A stretch of DNA of 64,000 nucleotides, from positions 1 through 64,000 of the forward strand of contig WIXG01000373.1 of NCBI GenBank assembly GCA_009869945.1, read 5' to 3'. Below are positions 35,353-46,489 of the stretch, in pieces (position 1 is the first letter of the stretch; each line of letters starts with the position of its first letter). The notes under the pieces were generated by a model that saw only the letters and a program-made list of their open reading frames with translations, had not been told where the DNA came from and did not search any database. The position numbers and the translations under genes were made by a program. The stretch is from Mesaphorura yosii (Eukaryota; Arthropoda; Collembola; Poduromorpha; Tullbergiidae).

Positions 35353-36035
35353 TCAATAATATCGACACACACCATAATGATTACAGTAATACACATGGCG
35401 TTCGTCGTTTCCCCCAAACAGACTCAAAATCCAGTTGTAGATCATGGAGGACCCCAAGTAAAGGCAGCCAAGCACCAGAAAAGGGATAAGTATTGCCATC
35501 AGCAGTTGCAGAACGTCCAGGATTACGTGCAATACTAGAAATTTTATATACAGTAGAACATAGAGTGGGAGCGCCAGAATCATGAACAACATGCGGAGGA
35601 CGGCATCCAGTCTTCCTCTTCGGCCTGGTAGTATAACGAAGTCATTTTGCTGTTGCTGCTGAACAATCCTTTGAGCATCTGCCCAGATTCGGGCCCGTTC
35701 TGCTGCGATCACACGATCACGAACCTGTTCGTCCCTCCTGCAAAGGTATTCAGAATTAATCAACTCAGAACTCGCAGTTGCGCCAATCAACGCAACAGCA
35801 GGCAGTCGACGAATTAGAAATACGGAATGAATTACCATCTGTACGGATTTGACTTGCTGCACGTAGAGCTCGTCCACGCCGCAACCTTCTGGACTGGAGT
35901 GCCTTCATTCAGGAGGCGAACTGCTTCGTCCTTCTGCGCCTGAGTGTACGTCGTTCGCTTTGGTGGAGGAGGGTGAGAAAAATGTGATGGACTGAACGAT
36001 TGGAGGCCGCCTGCGCGGCTGGTGACGGCTGCCAT
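35353..36035 (-). CDS. membrane protein with HTH-like N-terminus
   Basis: Two exons, 36035-35836 and 35737-35353, join TG|G in frame to 194 aa. The N-terminal third reads YTQAQKDEAVRLLNEG followed by TPVQKVAAW and, across the intron, SNPYRW. That is the pattern of transposase or Psq-type helix-turn-helix domains (EAVRLxxEGxSVxxVAxxxGVxxxTLYRW). After it comes a basic amphipathic helix with a Gln run (RDRVIAAERARIWADAQRIV). Two long hydrophobic stretches lie near residues 115-165 (LFMILALPLYVLLYIKFLVL, then DVLQLLMAILIPFLVLGCLY). The tail is short and aromatic (YYCNHYGVCRYY). I know no family with this arrangement. A membrane-tethered regulator or a chance capture of a transposon exon are both possible. 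Confidence 0.6.
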
Positions 36036-36418
36036 TTTTCTGTACTTTCTGGATGTATTGCGGGGCGATTCCTTCTTTAGACTTTGAGACTTCTGATTCC
36101 AGCTGGCGAATTCCTCCTGATTCGTTTACGCTAATTTAAATAGTCATTTCGATGAATCTATGAGATTTTAATTGCTTCAAGAAAGCCGAAGCCAGCAAAC
36201 AATTATGAATGTTGAATTTAACGTCGTTTTCGTTTCCTTACGAATGTTAATAAATGACTCCACATTTTGGTGCATCAGTCTTGCATTGTCGAGCATATGC
36301 CATGTATTGTAAATGAGAAAACGACGATGGACATTATGGGATACAGTATTCAGAGAATCAGACTTCTATTTAATTCACAACGAATTGGTAGTTTAAATCA
36401 CAACACAACACAGCGAGC

Positions 36419-37931
36419 TTAAATTTCAAATAAGGTAAATCCGCCATAGTTCTGGCACGCCCACAGCCATTTCATGATGTTGGAGTATTTTGACAATGCC
36501 AGCAGCGGCAGTGGTGCTTCGTCCACGCCCACGCCTGCACCGCCACTGCCTCGAGCGGCAGCCAGCAGCTCGTGCGCCGCGTGCGAGAACATGAAAAAGT
36601 CCGCAATCGTTGGTTCCTTGCCCCCAGCCAGAAACTCGGAGACGGTTCCAATCTTGTTCTTGCCACCGCCACTGCCGCCCGCGCCACCGTTCAGTACATG
36701 CAAATGGGATTCGAGTGCGTCGAAGCTCCGCAGGTGCGCGTAGTCCAAGAACGAGTCGACCCGAACCAAAGTATCCCACTCCAGCCCATCGTAGTTAAGT
36801 TTAGGAAAGTTGACTCCAGGTAGGATTCGTGAGAAAAAACGGGCGATATTTTCTTCACCGTATAGCATCGTTTTGTTTAACGGGCTTAGGATGAGTTCAG
36901 TTCCGTGATTGTGATTCACTGCAAACCCATGGCCATGGCATAATTAATTTTAATTTTGAAGGCAGCGCAGTGCTGGAAGTGCGGTGCGATGAAGAATTAA
37001 TTCACTTACGTTTCTTCCAAATGACAGTCAATATGATGCGCTTCTTCCTGCTGTCAATTCCCTCCACATTGTTGTTAAATGCATTTAAGTATTTGCTGTT
37101 GCTGTAAGTAGCTGTCTTTGAATTTGACTTTGCCTGTGCAGCCTGGCAAGCGCTTGCATTGGTCACCGAAGAATGAGTCAGCGCCCGCCCCACAATACTT
37201 CCGCTCCCATAAACTTGCTGGAGGAGCTTGTGAAAGAAGAGGATCGAGTATGGTGGCTTTGCTGGATCAGCGTTGATTACGATATCCACGAAATCCCCTT
37301 CGGGTAGGTTGTTTTCAGAGCCCGAGGTCAGAGAACAGTCCGATTCACTGGCCACACGAGTCAAATTGATGCCGCTCCTGCTGCTTCGGGCTACAAGTGC
37401 TAAACATTCTTGTTCGTGAATCGTTGATATTGTCCAGTGTAGAGTAGCAATCCGACTGATTAGAGCATGCTGCCTTTCTTCCATCGCCTTGATCTTATCT
37501 TGTGACACAAGTTGGGTCTTGCTGCTGCTGTTGCTAGCGGTCGGGGTCGTGCCTGTATTGCTTTGTGAAGGTAACGATTTGTTCTTATTCTTGCCACCGG
37601 CTCCGCCTCCGCCTCCTGGAGACCTGGCCTTGGTCTTGGTATTGTTACTGCTCGAGCAATTCATGTTGATGGGCCTTTAGGATACAAATTAAGAATTCAA
37701 TGAGTCTTATTATAATTGAGTGTAGCTAACTCTGTAAAAGCGGTTAAATTGCCAATTGATAACTTACTCAAGCATTCCATTCACATTAAGCCCTCCAGAT
37801 CCAGACGAAGTTCCCGAAGAAGGTCGTGACCGGCTCACTTTAATTGTTGGATTCACTGGGCTCTGCCGATAAATGCAGTCAGGCAGTTCGATGATCTCGG
37901 GAAGTTCAAAGTGTGGTTTAACTTTATACAT
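36419..37931 (-). CDS. AIMP2: aminoacyl-tRNA synthetase complex scaffold AIMP2 (p38/JTV1)
   Basis: Three exons, 37931-37768, 37674-37010 and 36918-36419, give 442 aa. The start MYKVKPHFELPE with LPDCIYR matches the conserved N-terminal peptide that binds lysyl-tRNA synthetase. A helical region follows (KIKAMEERQHALISRIATLH), then DIVINADPAKPPYSILFFHK, the family's central signature, and the thioredoxin/GST-like C-terminal domain (IILTVIWKK across the junction, YGEENIARFFSRILPGVNF, FLAGGKEPTIADFFMFS). AIMP2 is a non-catalytic scaffold of the multi-tRNA-synthetase complex in the cytosol. The protein is longer than the human one (320 aa) because of Gly/Ser/Asn-rich low-complexity inserts after the N-terminal peptide and inside the GST domain. 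Confidence 0.9.
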
Positions 37932-37959
37932 GTTTACCGTTTATGATTTAATGATCAGA

Positions 37960-38548
37960 ATCACACAAACTCACGTTCAGTTCAGTTGTAATTTAGCTAA
38001 TGGTTTCGTTAATTCACGTTCACTGACTGCTTTGCAATGCTTCAAGTCGATAATTGTCTTGTTAGTCAAGTCAATCACTCGCGTTGATGTCCATCTGCAA
38101 AATGAAGAGGCCTGGCCTGACGCAACCGGAATAAAAGGATGTAAATATAAATCAGCATATCAGCATATCCTTTGAACTAGAATTGAAAACCTCCAACGAG
38201 GTTCTCTATGCTGCTGTACTTCGTGAGTTGAATGAATTTTCCTTCGCGCTGCGCCTGAAGATGAGAAATCTGCTGCAGATGCGAAGCGGCTTTACGCATG
38301 CGCCTTTTGGATTGACTTGATTCTTGACTATCGCAATCCATGAATCGTCTACTACTATTATAGATCTGTCAATTGCAAGCCCTTGGAATTTGTTCAAGGG
38401 CAATTGACTAGTTCCTACAAGCAACAGGCGGTTAAATAGTCATGACCAACGCAAGCAAAGGCACCCGATGTCACGTCCGCTGGTCAACCGAAACCCCCCC
38501 CCCTCCCCGCCCGTCTGATTTTTACATAGAATTAATAATTATACTCTC
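37960..38548. other. intergenic region with a C tract
   Basis: Upstream of AIMP2. A C-rich run at about 38494-38512 (ten C, then TCCCCGCCCG) makes the minus strand G-rich and a possible quadruplex site. No gene seen. Confidence 0.4.
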
Positions 38549-39598
38549 GGATTCGAAGTAGCCGATGAAGGAACCTGCGAACCGCAGCGTAGCGCTCCAA
38601 ATGGCAGCGGACGTCAAAACGCCATAAACGCGGACCTCAACCGAGATTTCCCGGATCAGTTCAGCAAGGCAAGCTCCAGCAGCAGCCGTCGGCAACCCGA
38701 AACGAAAGGCGGTGATAAGGTGGATTTTGGGAAACCCCTTCGTTCTCTCCGAGAACTTGCACGGAGGGTCCGTGGTCGTTAATTACCCATTCGACGCGGG
38801 TAGCTTCTCGTAAGTAAAACAAATCAGCTGCTGGTGGCCTTAATTTTGTGGAGCTGCTGATCGGTTACTCTTATTTGTAGTAAGTCCCAAGCGAAAGAGA
38901 CGTCCGATCGAGCCTCGCTGACTCCCGACAATGAATTCTTCGTGCAGCTCGGTCGCCGGTAAGCCAACTCCCACTCAACGATGTCCACAAATATCAAGTG
39001 CTCTGGTTTCGAAGACGCCAGATTCGACAAGGGCATCACGAACGGAGCGTTTTGGTACAGCGAGGCTGGTGGGATGCAGGATTTCAACTACGTTGAGTCA
39101 AATTGCTTCGAAGTCACGGTGGAGCTCTCCTGCTGCAAGTGCCCGAGCGCCTTCAGTCTGAAGACGGAGTGGGCCGCGAATGAGGAGCCGCTGATTGAGT
39201 TCCTGGAGACCGTACACTTTTGAGTGGTCAAGAACAGCGGAGCGGTGCCGGTGGGCCGTGCGGTGACCGTCGTGGATGGGATCGACCATGACGTCTGGAC
39301 GACGGAACGTAGCGAGGTCTGGCGGCTCCTCGTCGATAGAGAGTATAGAATTGGAGTTCGGAGCCGGAGGGCAGGCAGCGGCGGAGACAGGGTCGTCGAC
39401 TTCAAGCGAATCACGGTCAAGAATAGAGGCTCAGGAGAAGCACAAATCTTCAACTTCACCGTCGACGGAAGTGAAGGTGTGGAGAGGAGGATCGGGAAGG
39501 GCCCGGATGCAAACGAAACTCAAACAGAACCCCTGACAGTGACGGAGACTCCGGTAAAGACAGCTGCAGCTACTTCTGGAGCCCGACGTCGATTTTGA
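38549..39598 (+). pseudogene. M14 metallocarboxypeptidase (CPD/CPE-like) pseudogene
   Basis: Translation follows the N/E subfamily of zinc carboxypeptidases: [23 protein letters not shown], then [20 protein letters not shown] (carrying the third zinc ligand His), [32 protein letters not shown] with the catalytic Glu, and a transthyretin-like domain (VVDGIDHDVW). It is disabled: the 5' part with the HxxE zinc site is missing, one extra base near 38708 shifts the frame, and TAA at 38960-38962 and TGA at 39221-39223 interrupt it. A canonical intron remains at 38810-38880 (GTAAGT to TTTGTAG), so this is not a processed retrocopy. An AATAAA follows at 39693-39698. A decayed second copy lies near 41540. 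Confidence 0.8.
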
Positions 39599-39599
39599 G

Positions 39600-40443
39600 T
39601 TGGTCGGCTCGCACCACCGCGTCGCTGCTGATTAGAATAGATTTTAAAAAAATTGCAGCAGCCGGTCAATTTAATCAGAGTCATTCAATGAAAATAAAGA
39701 TTTTGTAATTTTACCTTGCGTTTACAGTTGCCCAACCGAAGAAATTATGCAAAGGTATCGATTGCCACTTGGTTACTGCTGCTGTGCGATTTAACGGCGG
39801 CTCTCCTTTTTTTTCCTTTGCCCGGTTCTCACTCGTGGCTCTCTTCGGCAGGTCATATTCCTTAATTATTGATTAATCAGCAGTGCGTGTCAGTTATCAG
39901 TTCGCTAACTATAACATAGTACAGCTATACATAACTAATATGCATAACTATAAGGTTGGCGGAAGTATTACACTCCGGAGGTCCCTGCGCCATGACGTTT
40001 CTCGACGCGAATCCTTCTGGCCCTCGAGCCGATCTCCTGGACTCCTGGAAGATGCGATGTTGGGGCTCATGCAGACGCTGCTCGAGACGGGCGTCTTCTG
40101 GTGGGAATGCAACGAATCGCATAAAAGGCTCAGACTGGAGTTGGCCGTTGTAGTTCATACTCCACCAGGTTACACGAGCTTGTGCAGTTTTGGCATTCAA
40201 TTAATTTCACATTGGACGGTGAGAAAAAAGGCTTTGGACTGTTTGGACCGAAGCGAGCCCGGTTCGGTTCGGAAATAAGCACCAAACTCTTTACTACAAA
40301 GACTATGAACGGCTACAAACACTTAAATAAAGAGCCGGAATTAATCAATTGTATTCATACTCTATTATGACGGTTCTGACTTTTGTGTTACCACAAGCTC
40401 TTGACTAATTCCTGTGATGCTCGCTGCTACCTAACTAATCCAC
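39600..40443. other. intergenic region
   Basis: Contains the 3' flank of the carboxypeptidase pseudogene and GC-richer sequence at 39970-40170 that is open on both strands but shows no motif. Nothing else supported. Confidence 0.4.
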
Positions 40444-41425
40444 TCACTCCAATAGGGCGTTCGGCGGTGGGGATAAGGCCTCATTTTTGTTGCTATCTGC
40501 AGGTTCCTGTTCCCCTTTGAGTTCTTTCAACGAGTCCTTGATTTCAGTCAGCATGACGGTGTGCTGCTCCTACACATTCAAAAGGTTTCACCTTGGTAAG
40601 TGTTTGACCAACATTGTTCACTGGTTGGTTGTTTGACCTATGTTCAAGGTTGTCCCAAGAATAGCATGAATGCGTAATCAAAACCCACCTGAGTTGACAG
40701 TAAATTGTTAACCGTTGACAGTAAATTGTTAACCGTTGACTGTAAAGTGTCAACCTTCACTGTCAGATTGTTGACACACCACCGTATTTCGTGGATGTCG
40801 TTATACATGAGAAGCAAAACTGATCTCGTGTACAGCCCATCTGCTTCCGCCTGAGTCGTTCGTGTTTGCGTTTGCTTGACGGTGTTATTTAGCGTGTCCA
40901 GTCGCCCTTGAATTTGATCCCGAGTGAAATTCACGTACTTGTACACTGGATCCAATTGGGTTTGATTCAGCTGCAAACAAATCATTCCATTATTGTTAGT
41001 TGCCTGTTCCATAATTATCCGTACTGAAATAATGGAACCTACCTTCGACTCCTCCGCTGGATAGCGCCCGTTGGAACGAGAAATAGAGCATGTCATTATA
41101 AAAACGGTAAATGCAAAATAACAGAAATTACAACACATTGAGGGCTTTCAATTACCGGTTTCTCGATCCATTTGCCGTATGGCCAAATTAATCACAGGTC
41201 TAACTGCGATCACTACGACTTTCTTTACTAAGGCTTCTATTGTTTCTGCTAAAGTCTCGTCAACCTCTCCAACCCCTTCGAATGACTTGGTGGGCCCAGT
41301 GTACACTGCATACAAACCAGATAGCATTAATGAGCTGGCAGGGCTTCTTAGCGAATCGCGATCAAAAACTTACTCAGTATGAACAATAATCCCAACACAC
41401 CACGTAGGAGAAAACGCGCCTGCAT
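40444..41425 (-). CDS. small secreted coiled-coil protein with a microexon
   Basis: Model of five exons: 41425-41374, 41305-41156, 41056-41043 (14 nt), 40970-40689 and 40569-40444, all phases agreeing, 207 aa. It opens with a signal peptide (MQARFLLRGVLGLLFIL). The rest is mostly polar helix with heptad spacing (DETLAETIEALVKKVVV, then DQIQGRLDTLNNTVKQTQ, then IRWCVNNLTVKVDTLQSTV), several N-glycosylation sequons and an acidic, Pro-rich tail. Near the end of exon 4 the unit TVNNLLS is repeated through a 21-bp tandem duplication. The alternative start MCCNFCYF at 41138 would replace the first three exons with one frame; I prefer the spliced model because it uses consensus donors and acceptors. 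No family recognised. Confidence 0.55.
40688..40735 (-). repeat. 21-bp tandem duplication in the coding sequence
   Basis: Two adjacent copies of ACGGTTAACAATTTACTGTC plus A (minus strand) encode TVNNLLS twice; a third, diverged unit (about 21 bp earlier) is also visible. Confidence 0.7.
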
Positions 41426-41539
41426 GTTGTCTAAACAAAATTAATCAGGAGCCGATAGAATATAAACCAATTACTGTATCAGTAGCCGGTAATGAGTATC
41501 GGACAGCGTGCACGTGAATTTGAGAATGCCAAGAAGTGA

Positions 41540-41750
41540 AAGGACTCGCACTACGTCGACTCAAATTGTTCGTGTAAACCAGGCTCAGAGTGAAGGGTTC
41601 CCTCCCTTCATCCTTGTCTGCAGTCTCCGCACATGAGTCTGTGCGCAGTCTCATGAGAGCAGATTACAAAATTCTGTGGTAGCCTTCCTGAAGCAGAGCA
41701 ATCAATTTTAATCGGAACCATTCAACAGAAATAAAAATTTTGTCAAGGTT
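41540..41750 (+). pseudogene. decayed second carboxypeptidase copy (3' end)
   Basis: Two patches resemble the pseudogene at 38549-39598 in the same order and orientation. ACTACGTCGACTCAAATTGT near 41549 matches the DFNYVESNC coding region (near 39088). The stretch at about 41702-41745 (ATTCAACAGAAATAAAAATT) matches its 3' UTR (near 39684). The sequence between is shortened and carries no open frame. Confidence 0.45.
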
Positions 41751-41759
41751 GCTTAGGAA

Positions 41760-42169
41760 TGAATTGCTCTTCATAAGGTTAAGTCATGCGCATTAAAACA
41801 AAAATGTGTTTTCCAAAAATCGACTGGTTAAATTTTTAACCATCGCAGGGAACTTTCAATGCAAAATTTCCCCACTGCACTATCTTTCTCCTTATGTGCG
41901 ACTAGTAACTAGGACTCCTGAGCTCATTTTTGTTAGTACCGCAGAAAATTTTGCCAGAAATGCAAATCCAACTTGGATCTGTCGGCGCTGAGATGCAGCT
42001 TGACAGTAGAGATGTTGGGCACTCCGGACACTCCGTTGCAGTGGTTTCCATCTGGAAGCGCCACAGAAGTAATAGAATAATTCTGTGGATTTTTACGACA
42101 CAAATGAGTTCTACACACACTGGGAGCTTAGGTTATCGAAAATTACTGAAGGGAGCTTGTTCTAGCCAT
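41760..42169. other. region upstream of the RING gene
   Basis: No gene supported. The frame leading into the RING gene is open from about 41930 but carries no motif before the ATG at 42170. Confidence 0.35.
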
Positions 42170-42703
42170 ATGGGTAGTGTATTTTCGACACTTGACTCTG
42201 CCGACTGCGATTACGACTACTATCGCGGCCAAGAAATGCACCAGCACCTTCTGCGAGCAGACCAGCGTCTTCAGCAGGTGGGCCAGCAGTTGAAGGAGCA
42301 GCAGCACCAGCGGCAGCGACAGGCAAAGCAGCGCCATAGCGCCAGCAGCAGGTTGATCAACACCGCCCAAAACTTACGCAGCAGCTTCGCTCGACATCGA
42401 CACGCGGAATCAATTTGTACATGAATGGTCAACCACCTGCGGCGCCAGCGCCGAAACCGAAACATTCAGGAGAACCAGCACGAGAACACATTTTCACTTC
42501 AACTCCAGTGCATGCGCAGCCGCCCAAGCTCCGTCGCCGCCGAGGATGCACCTTGCGGCGTGTGCCTAGAGCAGAATCGTGGCACTGCCTTCACTTGTAG
42601 ACACCTGACATGCGGACCCTGTGTAGCACCGCTGAACGATTGCCCCTTCTGTCGTGTGCCAATCACCCACAAGATTAAACTGTTCCTGGAGCGTAGGCTG
42701 TGA
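42170..42703 (+). CDS. RING-finger E3 ligase-like gene with in-frame TGA
   Basis: The frame from 42170 (MGSVFSTLDSADC, a possible N-myristoylation start) runs through a Gln/Arg-rich helical region to a TGA at 42422-42424. It resumes in the same frame directly with ATG (42425) and continues to a C3HC4-type RING at the C-terminus (CGVCLEQNRGTAFTCRHLTC, then CPFCRVP). The RING fits the class that ends MUL1/cIAP-like ligases, which recruit an E2 to ubiquitylate targets. Three readings are possible: an intron from the GTGGGC at 42277 to an AG at about 42469-42471, in phase, which removes the TGA; a gene using only the downstream ATG; or a nonsense mutation or readthrough. I favour the intron but cannot prove it. 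Confidence 0.55.
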
Positions 42704-42956
42704 ATTTCCCGCCAGCCGTATCAAGTTTAAATGAGAAGAAGTGAGCACGAAAGAGAAAATTCCAGTTTAAGCTTTAAGATGTCAATATAAACAGCCTAAG
42801 GAGGAATTTTTCAATTTCCCGCGTAAAGTTTTAAGATTTATTCAAATTCTTGCCCCAAACCCAACAGCTCTCAGGTTAAATTAATCTCCAATCCACCTAT
42901 AATTCACAATGTAACATTTACGAGTAATTAAAGTGGAATTATTTGCATGACTATCT

Positions 42957-44855
42957 TTATGGTTCCGGATATCCGTTATCAGCAAACAGGCCCTTCAGCA
43001 TGATCGCCGATGCTTTTGGAGTCCGAGTAATGTTGGGGTGCGTGTAGTTGACCCAGTGCAAGCCAAATCGAGCCCTGCATTGATAAACGCTCCATTCAGC
43101 CGTCAACATTTACCCGGAAGCCAATTAGGCAATGAAGTATGCGTCTTACGTGTATCCCATGCCCCACTCGAAGTTGTCCATGAGGGACCAGGCCATGTAT
43201 CCTCGGATGTCCGATCCATCATACACGATGGACTTGAGCACTTCGTTAATGTAATGCCAGTAGTAATTCAGGCGCCCCGTATCAGGCTCGTCGAGCGTCT
43301 CATCTCCTCGTGCCCCGAACCCGTTTTCCGTGATGTAAATCGGGAGTCCGTACTCCTGGTACGTCCATGTCAGGACACGGCGGAGCCCCGGCGGGTAGAT
43401 CGTCCACCCAATGCCGGAGTAATTACAGACGCTGCACTGATACAAGGACCGGATCCCGGCGTCACCGTCAATTCCGTTTGACTCACCGGGCTCGGCCAGC
43501 ATGACGTAATGCATGCTGTAGTGGTTGATGCCAATGAAGTCCAGAGTGCCTGCGAAGAAGAAAACAGAATTTAAAATTGGTTATAGACGATTAAGGGCAA
43601 AATTCCGAGTCCTGACATTGGCTAATCGAAGGCTTCTGCCGTGCTGCGCTTTTTCTTACCGTTAATAATTGCTGTCCACGCCGAATTAAAGGACGGAAGC
43701 CTTGAACGACCTGGTGGGCTTTTGGCGTCGACGAGCTCCCGAACGATAGGCGGATACTCGCCGTAGACCAACGGATGCAGGTATCGGCCCAGCTGACAAG
43801 CGAACGAAAGTAAGTGGGCGAATGTGTAAAATTTGTGCATACCATACTAACAAAAACTGTCGTGTAAAATTCTTTACTCGAAATTGAATAGCGCGCTCCG
43901 ACGCCTCGACGTCATTCGGGTCGCTTTCGTTCAACGCCTCGGGGTAGTCTAGATTCGGAGCGATTCCAAACAGTCCACGCTGGATGGGTCTGAACTCGCT
44001 GTCGTAGATTCGGTAAGCGAGGCCATGGGCTTTGATGACGTTGTGCGAGCAGTTGTACATCTTCTCCGGTGGCTCCTCCCACGGGTTGTGATAGCCGTAG
44101 TTCCAGTCGGCGCCGCAGAAGATCCAGGGTTCGTTAAACGAAGCCCAGTACTTGACGCGATTGCCGAGCGCCTGGTAGACGACCTTGGAGTAGTCTGCAA
44201 AGTGGTCGGCGATCGTGTCGTTGAGCCAGCCGCCCTCGCGCAGTAGCTGCAGGGGCAAATCCCAATGGTAGAGCGTGACGAAGGGCTCGATGCCCTCGGC
44301 GCGGAGAGCGTCGATGAACCGGCTGTAGTAGTCGAGGCCAGGCAGGTTTATTCCGTCACGGACGTGGCCGTTGGGCACAATTCGGGCCCACGAGAGAGAA
44401 AAACGGTACATATCAGCCTGAAATCAAAGGAGCGTAAAATCAGTAATCAGACCAGCAAATTCTGGAGTAGATCACTGGAAATCTAGAGATCTTACCCCCA
44501 TATTCTTTAGTATCTCGACATCCTGCGGAATTCTGTGGTACGAGTCGCAAGCGACGTCTCCGTTCGATCGGTCGTCGATATTCGCCCCGCTGTCGTTGTG
44601 CGCCCAGAAATCCCAAATATTCTCTCCTTTTCCGTCAGCGTCCCAGCCTCCTTCGATCTGGTACGATGACGTGGCCAGTCCCCACATGAAACCAGCTGGG
44701 AAGAGGCCGTACAGGAAATCATCTTCATCGTCGGCGTTGGCGTTGGGGCCAAGCGAGTGTTTTCCTCTACGCTGGCCGCGGCCACTGAATCCGAAAACGC
44801 CGGTGAGCAGCAGGCACGCTGCAAATGCAAGAAACCCGACTGTACTCGTCTTCAT
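42957..44855 (-). CDS. GH1 beta-glucosidase, lactase/myrosinase-like
   Basis: Five exons (44855-44496, 44417-43878, 43792-43660, 43549-43150, 43074-42957) give 516 aa, the normal GH1 length. The ATG at 44855 ([17 protein letters not shown]) opens a signal peptide; an upstream in-frame ATG at 44885 is less likely. The barrel starts with [20 protein letters not shown], has the acid/base Glu in SFNEPW and the nucleophile Glu in YITENGFG, and ends with [13 protein letters not shown]. Secreted arthropod GH1 enzymes hydrolyse beta-glucosides from plants or fungi in the gut, and some act as myrosinases. The aglycone preference cannot be read from the sequence. Confidence 0.92.
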
Positions 44856-44889
44856 TCTGCATGGTTTTGATAGCAAATTAATCATAGAA

Positions 44890-46380
44890 TTACTGATTCG
44901 AGGGCTACAGCTCAGAACTGAAGCTCATAAATTCAGCATTGACAATTCAGTTCAAGTATCCATCAATCATCATCGACATCAGTCATTTTTCTTTTCAATT
45001 TACACTCGATTTTACGATTTTACGCTGTCATTATCGATATTGTTCGATTATCACGATCGTCACTCACAAATTCGTGAGTGATATCAGGGCAGAGAATTGC
45101 AAAAACTGAAAAGAAATTCGTAAAGTACGCCTACACAAGCACCTGTGCAACCAAACTCACGTACGACCGCGACTGATGCGCACTCGAGTATTGACAAACC
45201 AACAAGCGAAGCCCTGCCGCCCTGTTGATGTTGTAATCTTTGTGTCTGGAGTCAAGTGGATGCTGTAAGCAGAAAGCTGCAACCAGTAAATTACGTAACT
45301 GTTGTTCAGTCTGGCTTAGTATTCAGAATTCTTTTGTACATTAACACAAATGCTCTTCCTCTTGCTGGCAATGACTTGCTGTTGTTGCTTTTGAGGCAGG
45401 GCAGGCGCAGGAATTTGTAGATGTACCGATAAGCCATTCACACTGTGGACTGAGCCGTGGAGTCGTCAATTGTCCTAAATAAAAAATGGTCAGTAATTAA
45501 GCCTAAGCCGTACACGTAGTGCAATGCTCTTCATGAAATCCGCAGCAAATGAGACCTGTCCCGTACATATTTTACAATGAAATTTAGTGCAATCACCGTA
45601 ATAAAGGAGGAATGGCTCTTCGATCTGGGCAATCTGGCACTGTGGGCAGGTTCCAAGGCCCAAGTCCAAAGTTCTGATCAGTTGAGTTGCATTGATGAAG
45701 TCTGAGTTCCTCGGCCAAGGTCCAGACACGTAGGCCGAAGATTCTTGGGGTCAATTTGCATGTTACACTGCGGAGAAGAAGAGAAGACAGATCAGTGACA
45801 AGATGCTAGACGGGTTTTTTGGACTGTTTCAATTTCGCGACTAATTTGACTAATTAGCTTAGGCTAGGGCTTGGGCGCTTAGGTTTAGTATTGGACTTTG
45901 GCCAAAAGTCAGCAAGTTGACATGTCCCACGACACGACCGAGCCACGACCAGGCTCACCTTCAACTTGACCAGAGCAGGTAATCGAAACAGGTTATTAAT
46001 TTTGTGCATTACCATTTATAATTTACAACAACGTATTGATATCTATGGTATTTTGGCAATAATAATGCAGTCGAATCGAGCAGTGCAGCGCAGGATACGT
46101 TACTTAAATCCAGTTCACAGCTGTCCAGTCACGTAGCCATGTCGAAAATTCCGACAGCGACGAACAGCGAACAGGTTCCAGTGCCCTGCTGACCATGAAT
46201 GACGACACTCCAGCCACCAGCGTGATTAGTGATTTGCAAGGTCGTCCACGTGTGGGCAACTTTTTAAAAAAAAAAAATGTGCTGTCCGCTTCTTGTCAAT
46301 ACCAACTTTGTTAAAATTACGTAACCAATTAAAAATTTCCAGGTCAGGCTCAGGTAAGTCAGGTTTCGTGTATCCAGCAG
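44890..46380. other. intergenic region with a possible zinc-ribbon exon
   Basis: About 1.5 kb. A minus-strand frame (45729-45490) contains CPQCQIAQIEEPFLLYYGDC and CKIC, a paired CxxC pattern like a zinc ribbon, after a possible acceptor near 45770. No start, donor or partner exon could be fixed, so it is not called as a gene. Confidence 0.3.
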
Positions 46381-46386
46381 ACGGAA

Positions 46387-46393
46387 TATAAAA
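46387..46393 (+). promoter_or_regulatory. TATA box of the CRAL-TRIO gene
   Basis: TATAAAA, 97 bp before the ATG at 46490, leaving room for a 5' UTR of about 70 nt. Confidence 0.55.
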
Positions 46394-46489
46394 CTTGGCC
46401 CCGGTCCAGGCGCTCGTCGCATTTCTTCTTTGTGTCGTGCATCGCGAGATTCTTTTTTGATACATCGATTAGATTCGTTCTGTAGAAGA

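Noticed and set aside
38494..38512. C-rich tract that could form a quadruplex on the minus strand
   Set aside because: The runs are uneven and the tract is single, with no link to a promoter that I can show.
39925..40200. Overlapping open frames on both strands in a GC-richer patch
   Set aside because: No family resemblance in any frame and no start or splice signals that fit.
41179..41382. 67-codon plus-strand frame with a hydrophobic start
   Set aside because: It lies antisense to exons 1 and 2 of the secreted coiled-coil gene, whose spliced frame is better supported.
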